Part shown: positions 50,610 to 60,267 of the stretch, one piece after another
Layout of the letters: each line of letters begins with the position of its first letter
Position numbering within the stretch: the first letter of the stretch is position 1
NCBI GenBank assembly: GCA_023227965.1
Contig: JALOCA010000009.1
Span: forward strand, 1 to 64,000
Direction: 5' to 3'
Source of the DNA: Lentimicrobiaceae bacterium
GTDB lineage: Bacteria > Bacteroidota > Bacteroidia > Bacteroidales > JALOCA01
DNA: 64,000 nt
The notes under the pieces: generated by a model
The model's input: only the letters and a program-made list of their open reading frames with translations
What the model was told of the DNA's origin: nothing
Database searches by the model: none
Made by a program: the position numbers and the translations under genes

Positions 50610-51812
50610 CTATTCGCTATAAAGTAGATATTTTTTACGCTTGGCTTTGTATTTTTCCAAGTCCGATTGCCAGCTTTTACGAATCTCTTCTTCGCTTAAT
50701 CCTTTAATTATCTGTTCACGCAAGCGTGGCGAGCCCGCCAGTTTATCGAAAAAGGTGTTAAAAAATAATTTGTTGTCGGGTAAAATTTTATACATATTTA
50801 TCAGCCAGCCAAGGTACAAGCAGGCAGTTCTCGTCCTGAACTTTTCTGCGGAATCTCTCAGGTTAAGTCCGAAACAGGAAACGCCATCGTACAGGGGGGC
50901 ATAAGTCGTTTTGGGGTCTCCTTTGGGTGTAAAGCAAAAATCTTTTTTGGGGTAATCCGGATGACCGATCATGGTAAATGAAGCAGAAGTGCCCCTGCCT
51001 ACACTTACATTCGTTCCTTCGAAAAGGCAGAGAGAAGGATATAGCAGAACCGCTTCCGGGCAAGATAAATTAGGGGAAGGGTTAATAGGAAGCACGTATT
51101 GCATACTATGTGTGTAATTTTCAATGGCAACATACCTCAGCCGACATTTTTTGCCACCGTGCAACCATCCTTCTCCATTTATCATTAAAGCATATTCGGC
51201 TATCGTAAGCCCGTGCACAATGGGAACCGGATGCAGTCCCACAAAAGAGCGGTAAGCTGTATCCAGCACAGGACCATCTACATAAAAACCGTTGGGATTA
51301 GGTCGATCGAGGACAAGAAGTTCCACATCATTTTCGGCACAGGCTTCCATTACGTAAGTGAGTGTTGAGGAAAAAGTGTAAAAACGTGCGCCCACATCCT
51401 GAATATCAAATATAACCAGATCGATATCTTTAAGGTCTTCAGCCGTGGGTTTCAAGTGTTTGCCATACAGGGAAACAATAGGCAAGCCAGTTTTCCCGTC
51501 TAAGGAATTATTCACCTTTTCGCCTGCCTGTGCGTTACCGCGAAAGCCATGTTCGGGGGCAAAGACTTTTGTAACGGCAAAACCTGCATGCAATAAACTG
51601 TCCACCAAGTGTGTTTTCCCTATGAGTGAAGTTTGATTGGCAACCACTGCGATATTTTTTCCCTTCAGTAATTCAAAATATTGACTTGTGCACTCTGCAC
51701 CTGTATGAATGCCGTTGGCAGGTAATTGGTTTTGTGGATGGGCACAGGCAACGGGTAATAAAAAGAAAATTAACAAAAAATGTTTATATAAACACTGTAT
51801 AAACAAATGCAT
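50610..51812 (-). CDS. namZ: NamZ-like DUF1343 exo-beta-N-acetylmuramidase
   Basis: From ATG 51812 the product is 400 residues with an N-terminal signal (MHLFIQCLYKHFLLIFFLLPVACAHP); Cys in PVAC could be a lipobox. It has the DUF1343 blocks GKNIAVVANQTSLIG, FAPEHGFRGNAQAGEKV, VSLYGKHLKPTAEDL, LVIFDIQDVGARFYTFSSTL, PNPSPNLSCPEA-like and EGTNVSVGRGT. The family includes NamZ, which releases non-reducing terminal MurNAc from peptidoglycan fragments. An alternative start at 51854 adds 14 residues before the signal. It is divergent from the permease gene. Confidence 0.88.
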   Translation of the reverse strand: MHLFIQCLYKHFLLIFFLLPVACAHPQNQLPANGIHTGAECTSQYFELLKGKNIAVVANQTSLIGKTHLVDSLLHAGFAVTKVFAPEHGFRGNAQAGEKVNNSLDGKTGLPIVSLYGKHLKPTAEDLKDIDLVIFDIQDVGARFYTFSSTLTYVMEACAENDVELLVLDRPNPNGFYVDGPVLDTAYRSFVGLHPVPIVHGLTIAEYALMINGEGWLHGGKKCRLRYVAIENYTHSMQYVLPINPSPNLSCPEAVLLYPSLCLFEGTNVSVGRGTSASFTMIGHPDYPKKDFCFTPKGDPKTTYAPLYDGVSCFGLNLRDSAEKFRTRTACLYLGWLINMYKILPDNKLFFNTFFDKLAGSPRLREQIIKGLSEEEIRKSWQSDLEKYKAKRKKYLLYSE

Positions 51813-51868
51813 ATATGGGTTCCCTGTCGCGGGTTTCTGAATCAGTATCTTCATATGGCTTTCTTTTT

Positions 51869-51876
51869 TACTTTTG
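51869..51876 (+). promoter_or_regulatory. Bacteroidetes -7 promoter box for the LolC/E-like gene
   Basis: TACTTTTG matches TAnnTTTG exactly, 18 bases before GTG 51894, giving a leader of ~11 bases. Confidence 0.55.
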
Positions 51877-51893
51877 CTAAAAAATAATTCTCT

Positions 51894-53114
51894 GTGCGTC
51901 CGGGACTGTTTATTGCACGTAAAATTCTTTCCAAAAATAAGGAAAATTTTTCACGACCCATCGTCAACCTCGCTGTAGCTGCTATTGCGCTGGGTATGTC
52001 GGTAATGGTAGTATCGGTAGCCATACTCACGGGTTTCAGGCAGCAAATTCGTGATAAAGTAAGCGGGTTCAGCGGGCATATCCAGATTATTCCTTATTCT
52101 ACCAACAAATCCTTGGAATCTCCGCCATTGTTTAAATACCAACCTTTTTATCCGTCCCTTGGCAAACAGAAGGGCATCAGCCATATTCAGGTTTTTGCTA
52201 CCAAGGCTGGCATCATCAAAACTGATAAAGATATTCAGGGCGTGGTTTTCAAAGGCATAGGACGCGATTACGACTGGAGTTTTTTCGACAGCCACCTCAA
52301 GTCAGGTAAAATTTTACAGATTTCAGACAGCGGAAGATGCGACCAGGTATTGATTTCAAACCTTATTTCCCAGAAACTTAGGCTAAAAGCCGGTGATAAT
52401 GTACGTATGTTTTTCGTTATCAACAACCAGCCACGCGGAAGGAAATTTACCATAGCTGGTATCTACGAAACCGGACTCGAAGAATTTGACAATACTTATG
52501 TTATCGGCGATATTTATCATATTCAGAAATTAAACAACTGGGGTGCCGATTCGGTAGGTGGTTTTGAAATTTATGTAAAAAATTTCTCCGACATTACAAA
52601 ACTGGGCAAACAAACTAACCAAAACATTCCTGTGCAGACCGAGGCAGTAACGTTGCGCAACCTTTATCCCCAGATTTTCGACTGGCTTGATTTACAGGAT
52701 ACCAATGTAATAATTATCCTTACACTGATGGCACTGGTGTCGGCGATAACTATGGTCTCCACCTTGCTTATCCTTATTCTTGAGAAAACCAATATGATAG
52801 GCATCCTTAAAGCACTTGGTGCCCAAAACAGGCTTATCCACAGAATTTTTTTATACAAAGCACTTTATATCATCGGGAAAGGAATGTTTTGGGGAAATAT
52901 TGCCGCCATCGGTATCTGCTGGCTGCAGCTACATTTTGGATTTATTAAGCTTCCCCAGGAGTCGTATTATATGTCGGTAGTGCCCATACAATTAGAAGTG
53001 CTGCCCATAGTGGGAATCAATGTGGCTACCTTGCTGATATGCATGTTAATAATGCTCATTCCATCGCATATCGTTTCACGCATTCAGCCTGTTAAAGCGA
53101 TTCGGTGGGAATAA
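51894..53114 (+). CDS. LolC/LolE-like (FtsX-family) ABC transporter permease
   Basis: The 406-residue protein starts at GTG (MRPGLFIARKIL). It has one N-terminal helix (NLAVAAIALGMSVMVVSVAILTGF, ~25-48), a large periplasmic domain of ~220 residues, and three C-terminal helices with the FtsX-type segment (LVSAITMVSTLLILILEKTNMIGILKALGA, where the coupling motif is at the end). This is the layout of LolC/LolE permeases that extract lipoproteins for transport to the outer membrane. The ATPase partner is not in the vicinity. A -7 box at 51869-51876 supports this GTG start. Confidence 0.88.
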   Translation: MRPGLFIARKILSKNKENFSRPIVNLAVAAIALGMSVMVVSVAILTGFRQQIRDKVSGFSGHIQIIPYSTNKSLESPPLFKYQPFYPSLGKQKGISHIQVFATKAGIIKTDKDIQGVVFKGIGRDYDWSFFDSHLKSGKILQISDSGRCDQVLISNLISQKLRLKAGDNVRMFFVINNQPRGRKFTIAGIYETGLEEFDNTYVIGDIYHIQKLNNWGADSVGGFEIYVKNFSDITKLGKQTNQNIPVQTEAVTLRNLYPQIFDWLDLQDTNVIIILTLMALVSAITMVSTLLILILEKTNMIGILKALGAQNRLIHRIFLYKALYIIGKGMFWGNIAAIGICWLQLHFGFIKLPQESYYMSVVPIQLEVLPIVGINVATLLICMLIMLIPSHIVSRIQPVKAIRWE

Positions 53115-53225
53115 AACAAATGCTATTTTTTTTGAGAATTTGCTTATGGGAACTAAAGACTAAACATAACTTTACTAACAGTGCGAAATAGAGTTAATCA
53201 GGCGCAGTTCCTTAATTCCTAATCC

Positions 53226-54638
53226 CTATTTTCCGATGCAAAAATTAGAAAAAATATTCCCCAATATCTCATCGGTAGTAATTTCACCTGTGATTTCACC
53301 CAAGTGATGGAGTACCATCCGGATGTGTTCGGCGATAAGATCTGTAGAAAGTGGTATTTGCAAGGCTTCCCGGGCTTCCGCCAATGCGGAATTTGCCAGT
53401 TTAAGTGCTTCATAATGGCGCAGGTTGGATACTATAGTGGCATCATATATATTAGTCCCATCCTGTAAAGGTTTAAGCAGCGATTCGATGATAAGGTTGA
53501 TGTTTTCCTTGCGTTTTGCCGAGATAAAAATCGTCTCCATTTCCACCAGATCGCTGAAGTTATGGGGTGATTCCACCAGTAGGTCGGTTTTATTCCCTAT
53601 GAGGATGATGCGTTTGTTTTTATCTTCTATGTGTTCTAAAAGGTCGTTGATTACTTCCCGTATTTCAATTAGTGTGGCAGTATTAATATCGAACACGTAC
53701 AGTATGATTGCCGCAGAGTTGATTTTTTCATAGGTGCGTTCTATGCCGATGCTTTCAATAGTATCCTGAGCTTCACGCAACCCGGCTGTATCAATAAAAC
53801 GGAACGAAATACCATTGTGGGTAATTACATCTTCAATGCTGTCGCGCGTGGTTCCCGGAATTTCTGAAACAATGGCACGTTCTTCGTTCAGCAGGGCATT
53901 CAGTAGTGTGGATTTTCCCACGTTGGGAGCTCCGATAATGGCAACGGGGATGCCATTTTTCATTACATTTCCTAGTGTAAATGACGAAATTAATGTTTCA
54001 ATTTGCTCTTGCAGGGTTGTAACCAGCGCTATAAGTTGATTTCGGTTGGCAAATTCTACGTCTTCTTCGCTGAAATCTAGCTCCAGTTCGAGCAATGATG
54101 CCAATCCGACCAATTGCTCGCGTATATATTTGAGAGTTTGTGAAAATCCGCCTCGCATTTGTTTTATTGCCAGATCGTGCGATGATTTCGAATGGGAAGC
54201 TATAAGGTCGGCTATGGCTTCGGCTTGTGAAAGGTCGTATTTGTGGTTTAAAAAAGCCCTGAGGGTAAATTCGCCGGGTTGGGCTAAACGGATTCCCTGT
54301 TCGATAAGAATTTCAATGATTCGCCTTTGAATGTATAATGAGCCATGGCATGATATTTCTGCCACATCTTCGCCAGTGTAAGAATGGGGAGCTCTGAAAA
54401 TACCCAGCAATACTTCATCTACCACCTCAGTTCCCCCGGTAATCCAGCCTAAATGAAGGGTATGTGAGGGAGCATTGATTAGGTCGAGCTCCTTTTTCCC
54501 GGGAGAGAAGCAACGGGTAAGCGTCTCAAAAGTCTTTTCACCGGAAATTCTTATTACAGCTATGGCAGCCATTCCGGGGGCTGTGGAAAGAGCGCAGATT
54601 GTATCGCGCAATCCGGACGAATACATCGGAGAAAACAT
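53226..54638 (-). CDS. mnmE: tRNA modification GTPase MnmE (TrmE)
   Basis: The 470-residue protein has the N-terminal folate-binding domain (DTICALSTAPGMAAIAVIRISG). The inserted G domain carries G1 GAPNVGKSTLLNALL, the G2-G3 region FRFIDTAGLREA, and G4 IGNKTDL. The C-terminal FCIGK holds the conserved Cys. MnmE with MnmG modifies wobble uridine in tRNA. It is cytosolic. ATG at 54638 or 54626 could be used (second: MYSSGLRDTICALS). The gene is monocistronic and divergent from sucD. Confidence 0.97.
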   Translation of the reverse strand: MFSPMYSSGLRDTICALSTAPGMAAIAVIRISGEKTFETLTRCFSPGKKELDLINAPSHTLHLGWITGGTEVVDEVLLGIFRAPHSYTGEDVAEISCHGSLYIQRRIIEILIEQGIRLAQPGEFTLRAFLNHKYDLSQAEAIADLIASHSKSSHDLAIKQMRGGFSQTLKYIREQLVGLASLLELELDFSEEDVEFANRNQLIALVTTLQEQIETLISSFTLGNVMKNGIPVAIIGAPNVGKSTLLNALLNEERAIVSEIPGTTRDSIEDVITHNGISFRFIDTAGLREAQDTIESIGIERTYEKINSAAIILYVFDINTATLIEIREVINDLLEHIEDKNKRIILIGNKTDLLVESPHNFSDLVEMETIFISAKRKENINLIIESLLKPLQDGTNIYDATIVSNLRHYEALKLANSALAEAREALQIPLSTDLIAEHIRMVLHHLGEITGEITTDEILGNIFSNFCIGK

Positions 54639-54748
54639 ATTTTTGTTAATTTTGTTAATTCAAATACAAAGTTATAATAAAAAGCATTCATAGAAATAAT
54701 TTGTTAGTATTTGACTATACTTAATCACTTTTATTTAATTTTTCCGAT

Positions 54749-55624
54749 ATGAGTATTTTAGTAAATAACAATTCGCGGGTTATCGTTCAGGGCTTTACCG
54801 GCAATGAAGCCACTTTTCATGCCACCCAGATGCTTGAATATGGAACAAAAATAGTAGGGGGGGTTACTCCCGGAAAAGGAGGAACCCAGCATTTAGGGTT
54901 ACCCGTTTTCAATACGATGTTAGATGCTGTAAAAACCACAGGAGCCAATGTTTCCATTATTTTTGTTCCTCCACCTTTCGGTGCTGATGCCATTATGGAA
55001 GCTGCCGACGCGGGAATAGAAGTTATTGTATGTATTACCGAGGGCATTCCGGTGAAGGACATGCAGAGTGTAAAAGAATTTCTTTGCAATAAAAAAAACC
55101 GTTTGATAGGACCCAACTGTCCGGGTGTCATTACTCCCGGCGAAGCCAAAGTAGGCATTATGCCTGGTTTTATTCATAAACCGGGAACCATCGGACTCAT
55201 TTCGCGCTCGGGAACCCTTGCATACGAAGCCGTTGATCAGATTACCAAAGCTGGTCTCGGACAGTCAACCGGAATAGGAATAGGGGGAGACCCAATCATC
55301 GGAACGACTATGAAAGATGCCGTAAAACTGTTTATGACTGACCCTGCAACGGAAGGAATAGTAATTATCGGTGAAATTGGCGGGAACATGGAGGCAGATG
55401 TTGCGCTCTGGGTGAAAGAAAACGGAACCAAACCCGTTGTAGGTTTCATTGCAGGAGCTACGGCACCCAAAGGCAGAACGATGGGACATGCAGGGGCTAT
55501 CATTGCCGGAAAATGGGAAACGGCGCAAGCAAAACAGCAAATCATGATCGAATGCGGAATTCATGTTGCTTATTCTCCCGCAGAAATCGGGGCTACTATG
55601 CTCAATGTTTTGAAAAAGAAATAG
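54749..55624 (+). CDS. sucD: Succinyl-CoA synthetase alpha subunit
   Basis: The 291-residue protein is SucD. It has the CoA-binding GFTGNEATFHATQMLEYGTK, GGVTPGKGGTQHLGLPVF, GPNCPGVITPGEAKVG, and the phosphohistidine block GRTMGHAGAI with the catalytic His. It forms the alpha chain with SucC, linking succinyl-CoA cleavage to ATP or GTP. Length is standard (~290). sucC is not adjacent. The last 23 bases overlap the convergent beta-helix lipoprotein gene; this is unusual but both frames are strong. Confidence 0.97.
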   Translation: MSILVNNNSRVIVQGFTGNEATFHATQMLEYGTKIVGGVTPGKGGTQHLGLPVFNTMLDAVKTTGANVSIIFVPPPFGADAIMEAADAGIEVIVCITEGIPVKDMQSVKEFLCNKKNRLIGPNCPGVITPGEAKVGIMPGFIHKPGTIGLISRSGTLAYEAVDQITKAGLGQSTGIGIGGDPIIGTTMKDAVKLFMTDPATEGIVIIGEIGGNMEADVALWVKENGTKPVVGFIAGATAPKGRTMGHAGAIIAGKWETAQAKQQIMIECGIHVAYSPAEIGATMLNVLKKK

Positions 55625-57095
55625 ATTTTCGCTTTATTACCTTGCTTTTTATTTCGGGGACAAATTCATATGCCCCTAAATCGGGAGCACCATCGGCTAT
55701 GCGATATACTCCATTGATATCCCGTCTTATATCACTGAATGCAGAATTGATTACCGCAATGTTACCTTTATTTACGGCAGCCGAAACAATAGTATCTAAA
55801 GCAAAATCATTTATTTCAACATCGGTAAACCAGGGTTCTTCATTTTTGATACAATTATTGAAATATAAGGAATTGCTGATGTTTATATTGGTTTTCATGA
55901 GGCAATTTTCAAACTGATAAATAAAAGCAGCTTTTTTGCCATTATCCAATAAAACCTCATTGTACTGATTCCCGAAAATGATACAATTGCCAAAATATGC
56001 GTTTGCAAGGTCGCGTGGTTGTTCATTACCCAGAGTATCATAGTAGTAATTATTGAGAACCAGAGCTTCATTTTGCCTTACGGTGTAATTCCAGTAATTT
56101 CCTATGGTGCAGTGCCTGAAATCGTAATTTCCACCAAAACGCAAAAAAACAGAACCTTTTCCGCAATTACCAAAAATGCTATTGCTGGCTCTTACGTAAC
56201 TTCCCTGTGCAAGCAGTGCTACTTCCCCCATATTATAGATAAGTGTATTGTCAAGTACCAGTGTAGGTTCGGTAGAAGTTCCGGTAGTATCGGCTTGTAT
56301 GCCTGTTGTTCCATTTATAATGACGGCATAGTTAATCCTGTTGTTTTTACTGCCTGGCGACAGCCAGATTCTGTCCCATTGTGCGGGAATATTGGCATAT
56401 TCATCTTCGAGTCTGTCTCCCCGGAAAATTATGGGTTGTTCCTTCGTTCCGTCCACTTTCAGCGTTCCATCTCGGCGTACTAAAAGAAAGGCTCCGTTAT
56501 GGAAGTAAACTTTTGCCCCGGCTTCAATAGTCAAAGTGTATAACGAGTCAACTGTAAAAGAACCATAAATGACGTGGGGTTTGGCGGCAGTGAAAGTATA
56601 GTCGCTCCCTAAAATAGCATTATTATAAAAGTGAGCATCCTGTCCCCATGCTACAAGTTTAACGTACTGTGTTTTTCCATTGGTCTCAAAAAGCAGGGAG
56701 TCGGACTGTATAAGAGGGCTGTCGGTGTTATTCGGATTGATGGTAACTTTTACAAAAATATATAAACTGTCTTTTCCAGCTATTTCAATATCGCTTACAT
56801 TAAGGGCAGGGTTACCGTCAATATTGATTCTGAAGGGGGAGCTTTCGCCCCGCATTAAATGGATAGATTTAATATTCAGCGAGTTTTTATAATTATTATA
56901 CACCATTAGGGTGCGGGTTGAAGACCCAAGTGTGGTAAAAACAGTATCGAAAATAACGGTATCGGTAGAAAAAGCTGGTTGGTGCGTGGGATTATCATCA
57001 ATTATATCGTTCTTATTACACGAAAACAGGAAAACCGATAGTAAAAAAAATAATGAAGTAGCTGAATACAGCCGTAGAAGCCGGAAGTTGTACAT
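55602..57095 (-). CDS. Right-handed beta-helix lipoprotein, unrecognised
   Basis: From ATG 57095 the product is 497 residues with a lipoprotein signal (SVFLFSCNK, Cys ~26). After an Ig-like opening (VFTTLGSSTRTLMVYNNY), the middle and end consist of repeating short strands with Asn/Gly turns (GAKVYFHNGAFLLVRRDGTL, NNRINYAVIINGTTGIQ, YDFRHCTIGNYWNY), typical of a right-handed parallel beta-helix. The end DINGVYRIADGAPDLGAYEF is commonly seen at the end of such polygalacturonase-like or adhesin-like domains. The frame extends 12 codons upstream without a signal. The stop lies 23 bases inside the sucD gene on the other strand. Function unknown; surface-exposed adhesin or carbohydrate-binding role is a guess. 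Confidence 0.75.
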   Translation of the reverse strand: MYNFRLLRLYSATSLFFLLSVFLFSCNKNDIIDDNPTHQPAFSTDTVIFDTVFTTLGSSTRTLMVYNNYKNSLNIKSIHLMRGESSPFRINIDGNPALNVSDIEIAGKDSLYIFVKVTINPNNTDSPLIQSDSLLFETNGKTQYVKLVAWGQDAHFYNNAILGSDYTFTAAKPHVIYGSFTVDSLYTLTIEAGAKVYFHNGAFLLVRRDGTLKVDGTKEQPIIFRGDRLEDEYANIPAQWDRIWLSPGSKNNRINYAVIINGTTGIQADTTGTSTEPTLVLDNTLIYNMGEVALLAQGSYVRASNSIFGNCGKGSVFLRFGGNYDFRHCTIGNYWNYTVRQNEALVLNNYYYDTLGNEQPRDLANAYFGNCIIFGNQYNEVLLDNGKKAAFIYQFENCLMKTNINISNSLYFNNCIKNEEPWFTDVEINDFALDTIVSAAVNKGNIAVINSAFSDIRRDINGVYRIADGAPDLGAYEFVPEIKSKVIKRKSISFSKH

Positions 57096-57355
57096 GAAAA
57101 AATTTTCGGTCAAAATTAATAAACTCATCAAGAATAACGCAACGAATCCTGTAAAATTACTTTTTTGCCTTCAATACTCCTTTATTTAGGTTATGGTCAT
57201 GATCTGGCTTGATTGGAAACCTTAGAGGGGTTGATAACTACTTTCTGGAGTCTGATTTCTTCCTACAATATACAATATTGTTGATTAACAATAGTTTAAT
57301 ATATGTTTTTCCATAAAAATAAAATCAGAAACAAAAATAAAAAAAACATTAAGGC

Positions 57356-57652
57356 TTATTCGATTTCTTCTTCTGTTTCTTTAATTTCATCATCTTCTTT
57401 TACCATGCGTTCATCATTTTCTGAGGGAAGGATTTCAAAATCGTTTGCAGGAGGTTTATCAATTTTTACGGGCACCTTCACAAGGTAGCTTATTTCTCCC
57501 CAGTCAATAGTTATAGCATGAAAGAAGGAGTTATTGGGCATGGAAACTTTAAACACATGATTTATGTAACCATCAGGGTACTTGATGTTTATGGCATTAA
57601 GCACTTCGGGTGGTAAATTGTCTATGCTTTTAATAACTTTTTTCTTTTCCAT
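57356..57652 (-). CDS. Small acidic protein, unrecognised
   Basis: The 98-residue protein has no signal peptide. It opens with a basic helix (MEKKKVIKSIDNLPPEVLNA). A beta-rich core follows (INHVFKVSMPNNSFFHAITIDWGEISYLVKVPVK), and the tail is very acidic (NDERMVKEDDEIKETEEEIE). No family is recognised. Codon use and composition are like real genes, and there is no better frame on either strand in this stretch. It is divergent from the YggS-like gene, and upstream of it 57180-57300 shows nothing else. Confidence 0.65.
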   Translation of the reverse strand: MEKKKVIKSIDNLPPEVLNAINIKYPDGYINHVFKVSMPNNSFFHAITIDWGEISYLVKVPVKIDKPPANDFEILPSENDERMVKEDDEIKETEEEIE

Positions 57653-57765
57653 AGGGAAATTTTTAGCAATAATACGGAACTAATTGAATAAAAAAAATAT
57701 TTTACATCTAAATAATATGTGTTTTTTACAACTTTGTAATGGAAAACGGACTTTCAATTAAATTG

Positions 57766-57796
57766 TATTTTTGTTGTTTATTAATTCATATTTTTG
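57766..57796 (+). promoter_or_regulatory. Two tandem -7 boxes before the YggS-like gene
   Basis: TATTTTTG occurs at 57766-57773 and 57789-57796, each followed by TTGTT. The second lies 21 bases before ATG 57817. The 23-bp spacing suggests a small duplication. Confidence 0.5.
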
Positions 57797-57816
57797 TTGT
57801 TTTATTAAGGTTTGCA

Positions 57817-58482
57817 ATGGAAATGTCTGAAAATTATAAGAAAATTATTAATTCTGTTTCGGAAAATGTGAAAGTTGTAGCCGTATCGAAAACTCAACCA
57901 GCAGAAAATGTGTTTAGTACATACAATGCAGGTTGCCGTATCTTTGGTGAAAACAGGGTGCAGGAAGTGGTTGCCAAAAGCCAGGTTTTACCCCGTGATA
58001 TTAAATGGCATTTTATAGGGCATCTTCAAACCAATAAAGTCCGGTTTATTGCTCCTTTTATTACAATGATTCAGAGTGTTGACAGTCTGAAATTGCTTCA
58101 GGAAATCAATAAAGAAGCAAAAAAACACATGCGGGTAATAGACTGTCTTCTTGAATTTCATATTGCAAAAGAAGAAAGTAAACAGGGCTTTTCCATTGAA
58201 GAGGCAAATGCTATGCTTGCAGGGCAGATACTTTGCAGTTTGAAAAATGTCAGAATTTGTGGAGTAATGGGCATGGCAACTTTTACTGATAATAAGGTAT
58301 TGATAAAAAACGAATTCAGTTTACTTAAACAGTATTTTGATCATTTAAAAATCACGTTTTTCTCTTTTGAAGACTATTTTTGCGAAATTTCTATGGGCAT
58401 GAGTAACGATTATGCCCTTGCGATCGAAGAAGGCAGCACAATGGTTAGAATAGGTTCAGCAATTTTTGGAGAACGAAAATAA
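57817..58482 (+). CDS. YggS-family PLP-binding protein
   Basis: From ATG 57817 the product is 221 residues. It has the PLPBP signatures: VVAVSKTQPAENV, where Lys carries PLP; GENRVQEVVAKSQVL; WHFIGHLQTNKVRFIAPF; and the end LSMGMSNDYALAIEEGSTMVRIGSAIFG (a near match EISMGMSNDYALAIEEGS). Such proteins handle PLP homeostasis and have no known catalysis. The longer frame from 57739 places the promoter boxes inside the coding region, so the downstream ATG is preferred. It is followed 59 bases later by the Na/Pi cotransporter gene. Confidence 0.93.
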   Translation: MEMSENYKKIINSVSENVKVVAVSKTQPAENVFSTYNAGCRIFGENRVQEVVAKSQVLPRDIKWHFIGHLQTNKVRFIAPFITMIQSVDSLKLLQEINKEAKKHMRVIDCLLEFHIAKEESKQGFSIEEANAMLAGQILCSLKNVRICGVMGMATFTDNKVLIKNEFSLLKQYFDHLKITFFSFEDYFCEISMGMSNDYALAIEEGSTMVRIGSAIFGERK

Positions 58483-58541
58483 TATTGATATTTAGAATAT
58501 TAGTACATATTTACAATTAAAATAAAGAAAAGGTATTGGAA

Positions 58542-60248
58542 ATGGCATGGTTGAACCCTCTTATTACAATTTTAACAGTTGCAGGAGCTCTCGGTGTATT
58601 CCTTTACGGGATGAAACTGATGAGCGAATCGCTGCAAAAAGTAGCAGGGGAGGGCATGCGGAAATTTTTCACTTCCATGACTTCTCATCCTGTTAAGGGT
58701 GTAGTAAGCGGGTTGGTTATCACGGCAGCCGTACAATCTTCTTCTGCTATTACCGTACTTATAGTCAGTTTTGTTAATGCCGGGCTCATCTCTCTTTTCC
58801 AGTCTGTCAGCTTAATTATGGGTGCCAACATTGGTACCACCAGCACAGCATGGTTGGTTTCATATATAGGTTTTAAATTTGACCTTACATTTGTTTTATT
58901 GCCGATGATAGGGCTGAGTCTTCCCTTGTTGTTTTCCAAAAAACAGCAACTGAAAAACTGGGGGGAATTTGTTTTCGGGTTTTGTTTGATATTTTTGGGA
59001 CTTAATTTTCTTAAAAGTAGTATTCCGGTAGTAACTGAAAATTCTTATTTGGTTCAATATATTAAAAATTTTAATAATTCCGGTATTTTATCATATATAA
59101 TATTTTTTATTTTTGGAGTATTGCTAACTATATTGCTTCGTTCTTCTGCGGCTTCCATGGTACTTACGTTTATAATGTGCAGTAACGGATGGATATCGTT
59201 CCCTCTTGCGACAGTAATGGTCGTCGGCGATAATGTTGGCACAACCCTCACTGCGAATATTGCGGCTTTTGTGGCAAATGCACCTGCAAAAAGAGCAGCA
59301 TTGTTTCATTTTGTTTTTAATGCTATTGGTGCAGTTTGGTCGTTACTTTTTTTACATTTTTTTCTTTCCCGGATTGCTGCATTAATGCAGCTTGCAGGTG
59401 CAGATTCCCCATTTACCAATGTAAATACAATCCCAACAGCATTAGCAATATTCCATTCTGGATTTAATATTATAAATACTATTTTACTTATTGGATTTAT
59501 TCCTTATATTATACGCCTTACTGAGAAAATTATTCCTGTACATGACGAAGAAAAAGAATCTTCAAGATTGCAATATATTGAAACGATGTTTCTTAATACC
59601 CCTGAATTATCTTTATTGCAAACCCAAAAAGCCATTACTGTTTTCGCAGGCGAAATTAGGCAGATGTTTGCCCTTATTCCTCAGCTATTAATTGAAAAAA
59701 GAAATAAAAAATATAGTAAATTACTTTTAAAAATAGAAAAATATGAAAATACTTCTGATACTATTGAGATAGAAATTGCAGAATATCTTATACGAATTTC
59801 TGCCGGCGATATCAGCCAACCATCGTCGCATCAGGTGCGAAATATGCTGAAAGTCATCAATGATTTGGAAAACATGAGTGATATTTGCTGGCAAATGGCA
59901 AGAACCATTGACAATAAAAACCGGCAGAATATTTGGTTTACACAGGAAATGCGTGATAACCTGACACTGCTTTTTACATTAGTAGATGAAGCGCTTGCCC
60001 TTATGATAACTTACCTTGATGGAGAATACTTTAAAAAAGATTTCATTACAGCACGAAATATAGAAAAACAAATTAACGAGTTAAGAACCACGCTTCTTGC
60101 AGATAATATTGTAAATATAAATAAAAGAAAATATTCTTACAGGAATGGAAATTGTTATAGCGAACTTATTTCTCAAAGTGAGAAACTTGCTGATTATATT
60201 ATTAGTGTTCAGGAGGCAATTAGCGGGAGTAAAACAGGAACCGCTTAA
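58542..60248 (+). CDS. Na/Pi cotransporter family protein with PhoU-like tail
   Basis: From ATG 58542 the product is 568 residues: eight or so membrane helices in two inverted PF02690-type repeats and a C-terminal cytosolic helical region of ~200 residues resembling PhoU. The first repeat has the expected VQSSSAITVLIVSF; the second has LRSSAASMVLTFIM, where Gln is replaced by Arg and the motif is degenerate. VGDNVGTTLTAN fits the second family block. It would import phosphate with Na+. The start TTG two codons earlier is less likely. Confidence 0.9.
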   Translation: MAWLNPLITILTVAGALGVFLYGMKLMSESLQKVAGEGMRKFFTSMTSHPVKGVVSGLVITAAVQSSSAITVLIVSFVNAGLISLFQSVSLIMGANIGTTSTAWLVSYIGFKFDLTFVLLPMIGLSLPLLFSKKQQLKNWGEFVFGFCLIFLGLNFLKSSIPVVTENSYLVQYIKNFNNSGILSYIIFFIFGVLLTILLRSSAASMVLTFIMCSNGWISFPLATVMVVGDNVGTTLTANIAAFVANAPAKRAALFHFVFNAIGAVWSLLFLHFFLSRIAALMQLAGADSPFTNVNTIPTALAIFHSGFNIINTILLIGFIPYIIRLTEKIIPVHDEEKESSRLQYIETMFLNTPELSLLQTQKAITVFAGEIRQMFALIPQLLIEKRNKKYSKLLLKIEKYENTSDTIEIEIAEYLIRISAGDISQPSSHQVRNMLKVINDLENMSDICWQMARTIDNKNRQNIWFTQEMRDNLTLLFTLVDEALALMITYLDGEYFKKDFITARNIEKQINELRTTLLADNIVNINKRKYSYRNGNCYSELISQSEKLADYIISVQEAISGSKTGTA

Positions 60249-60267
60249 CAATTAATTAATAGTTAAG

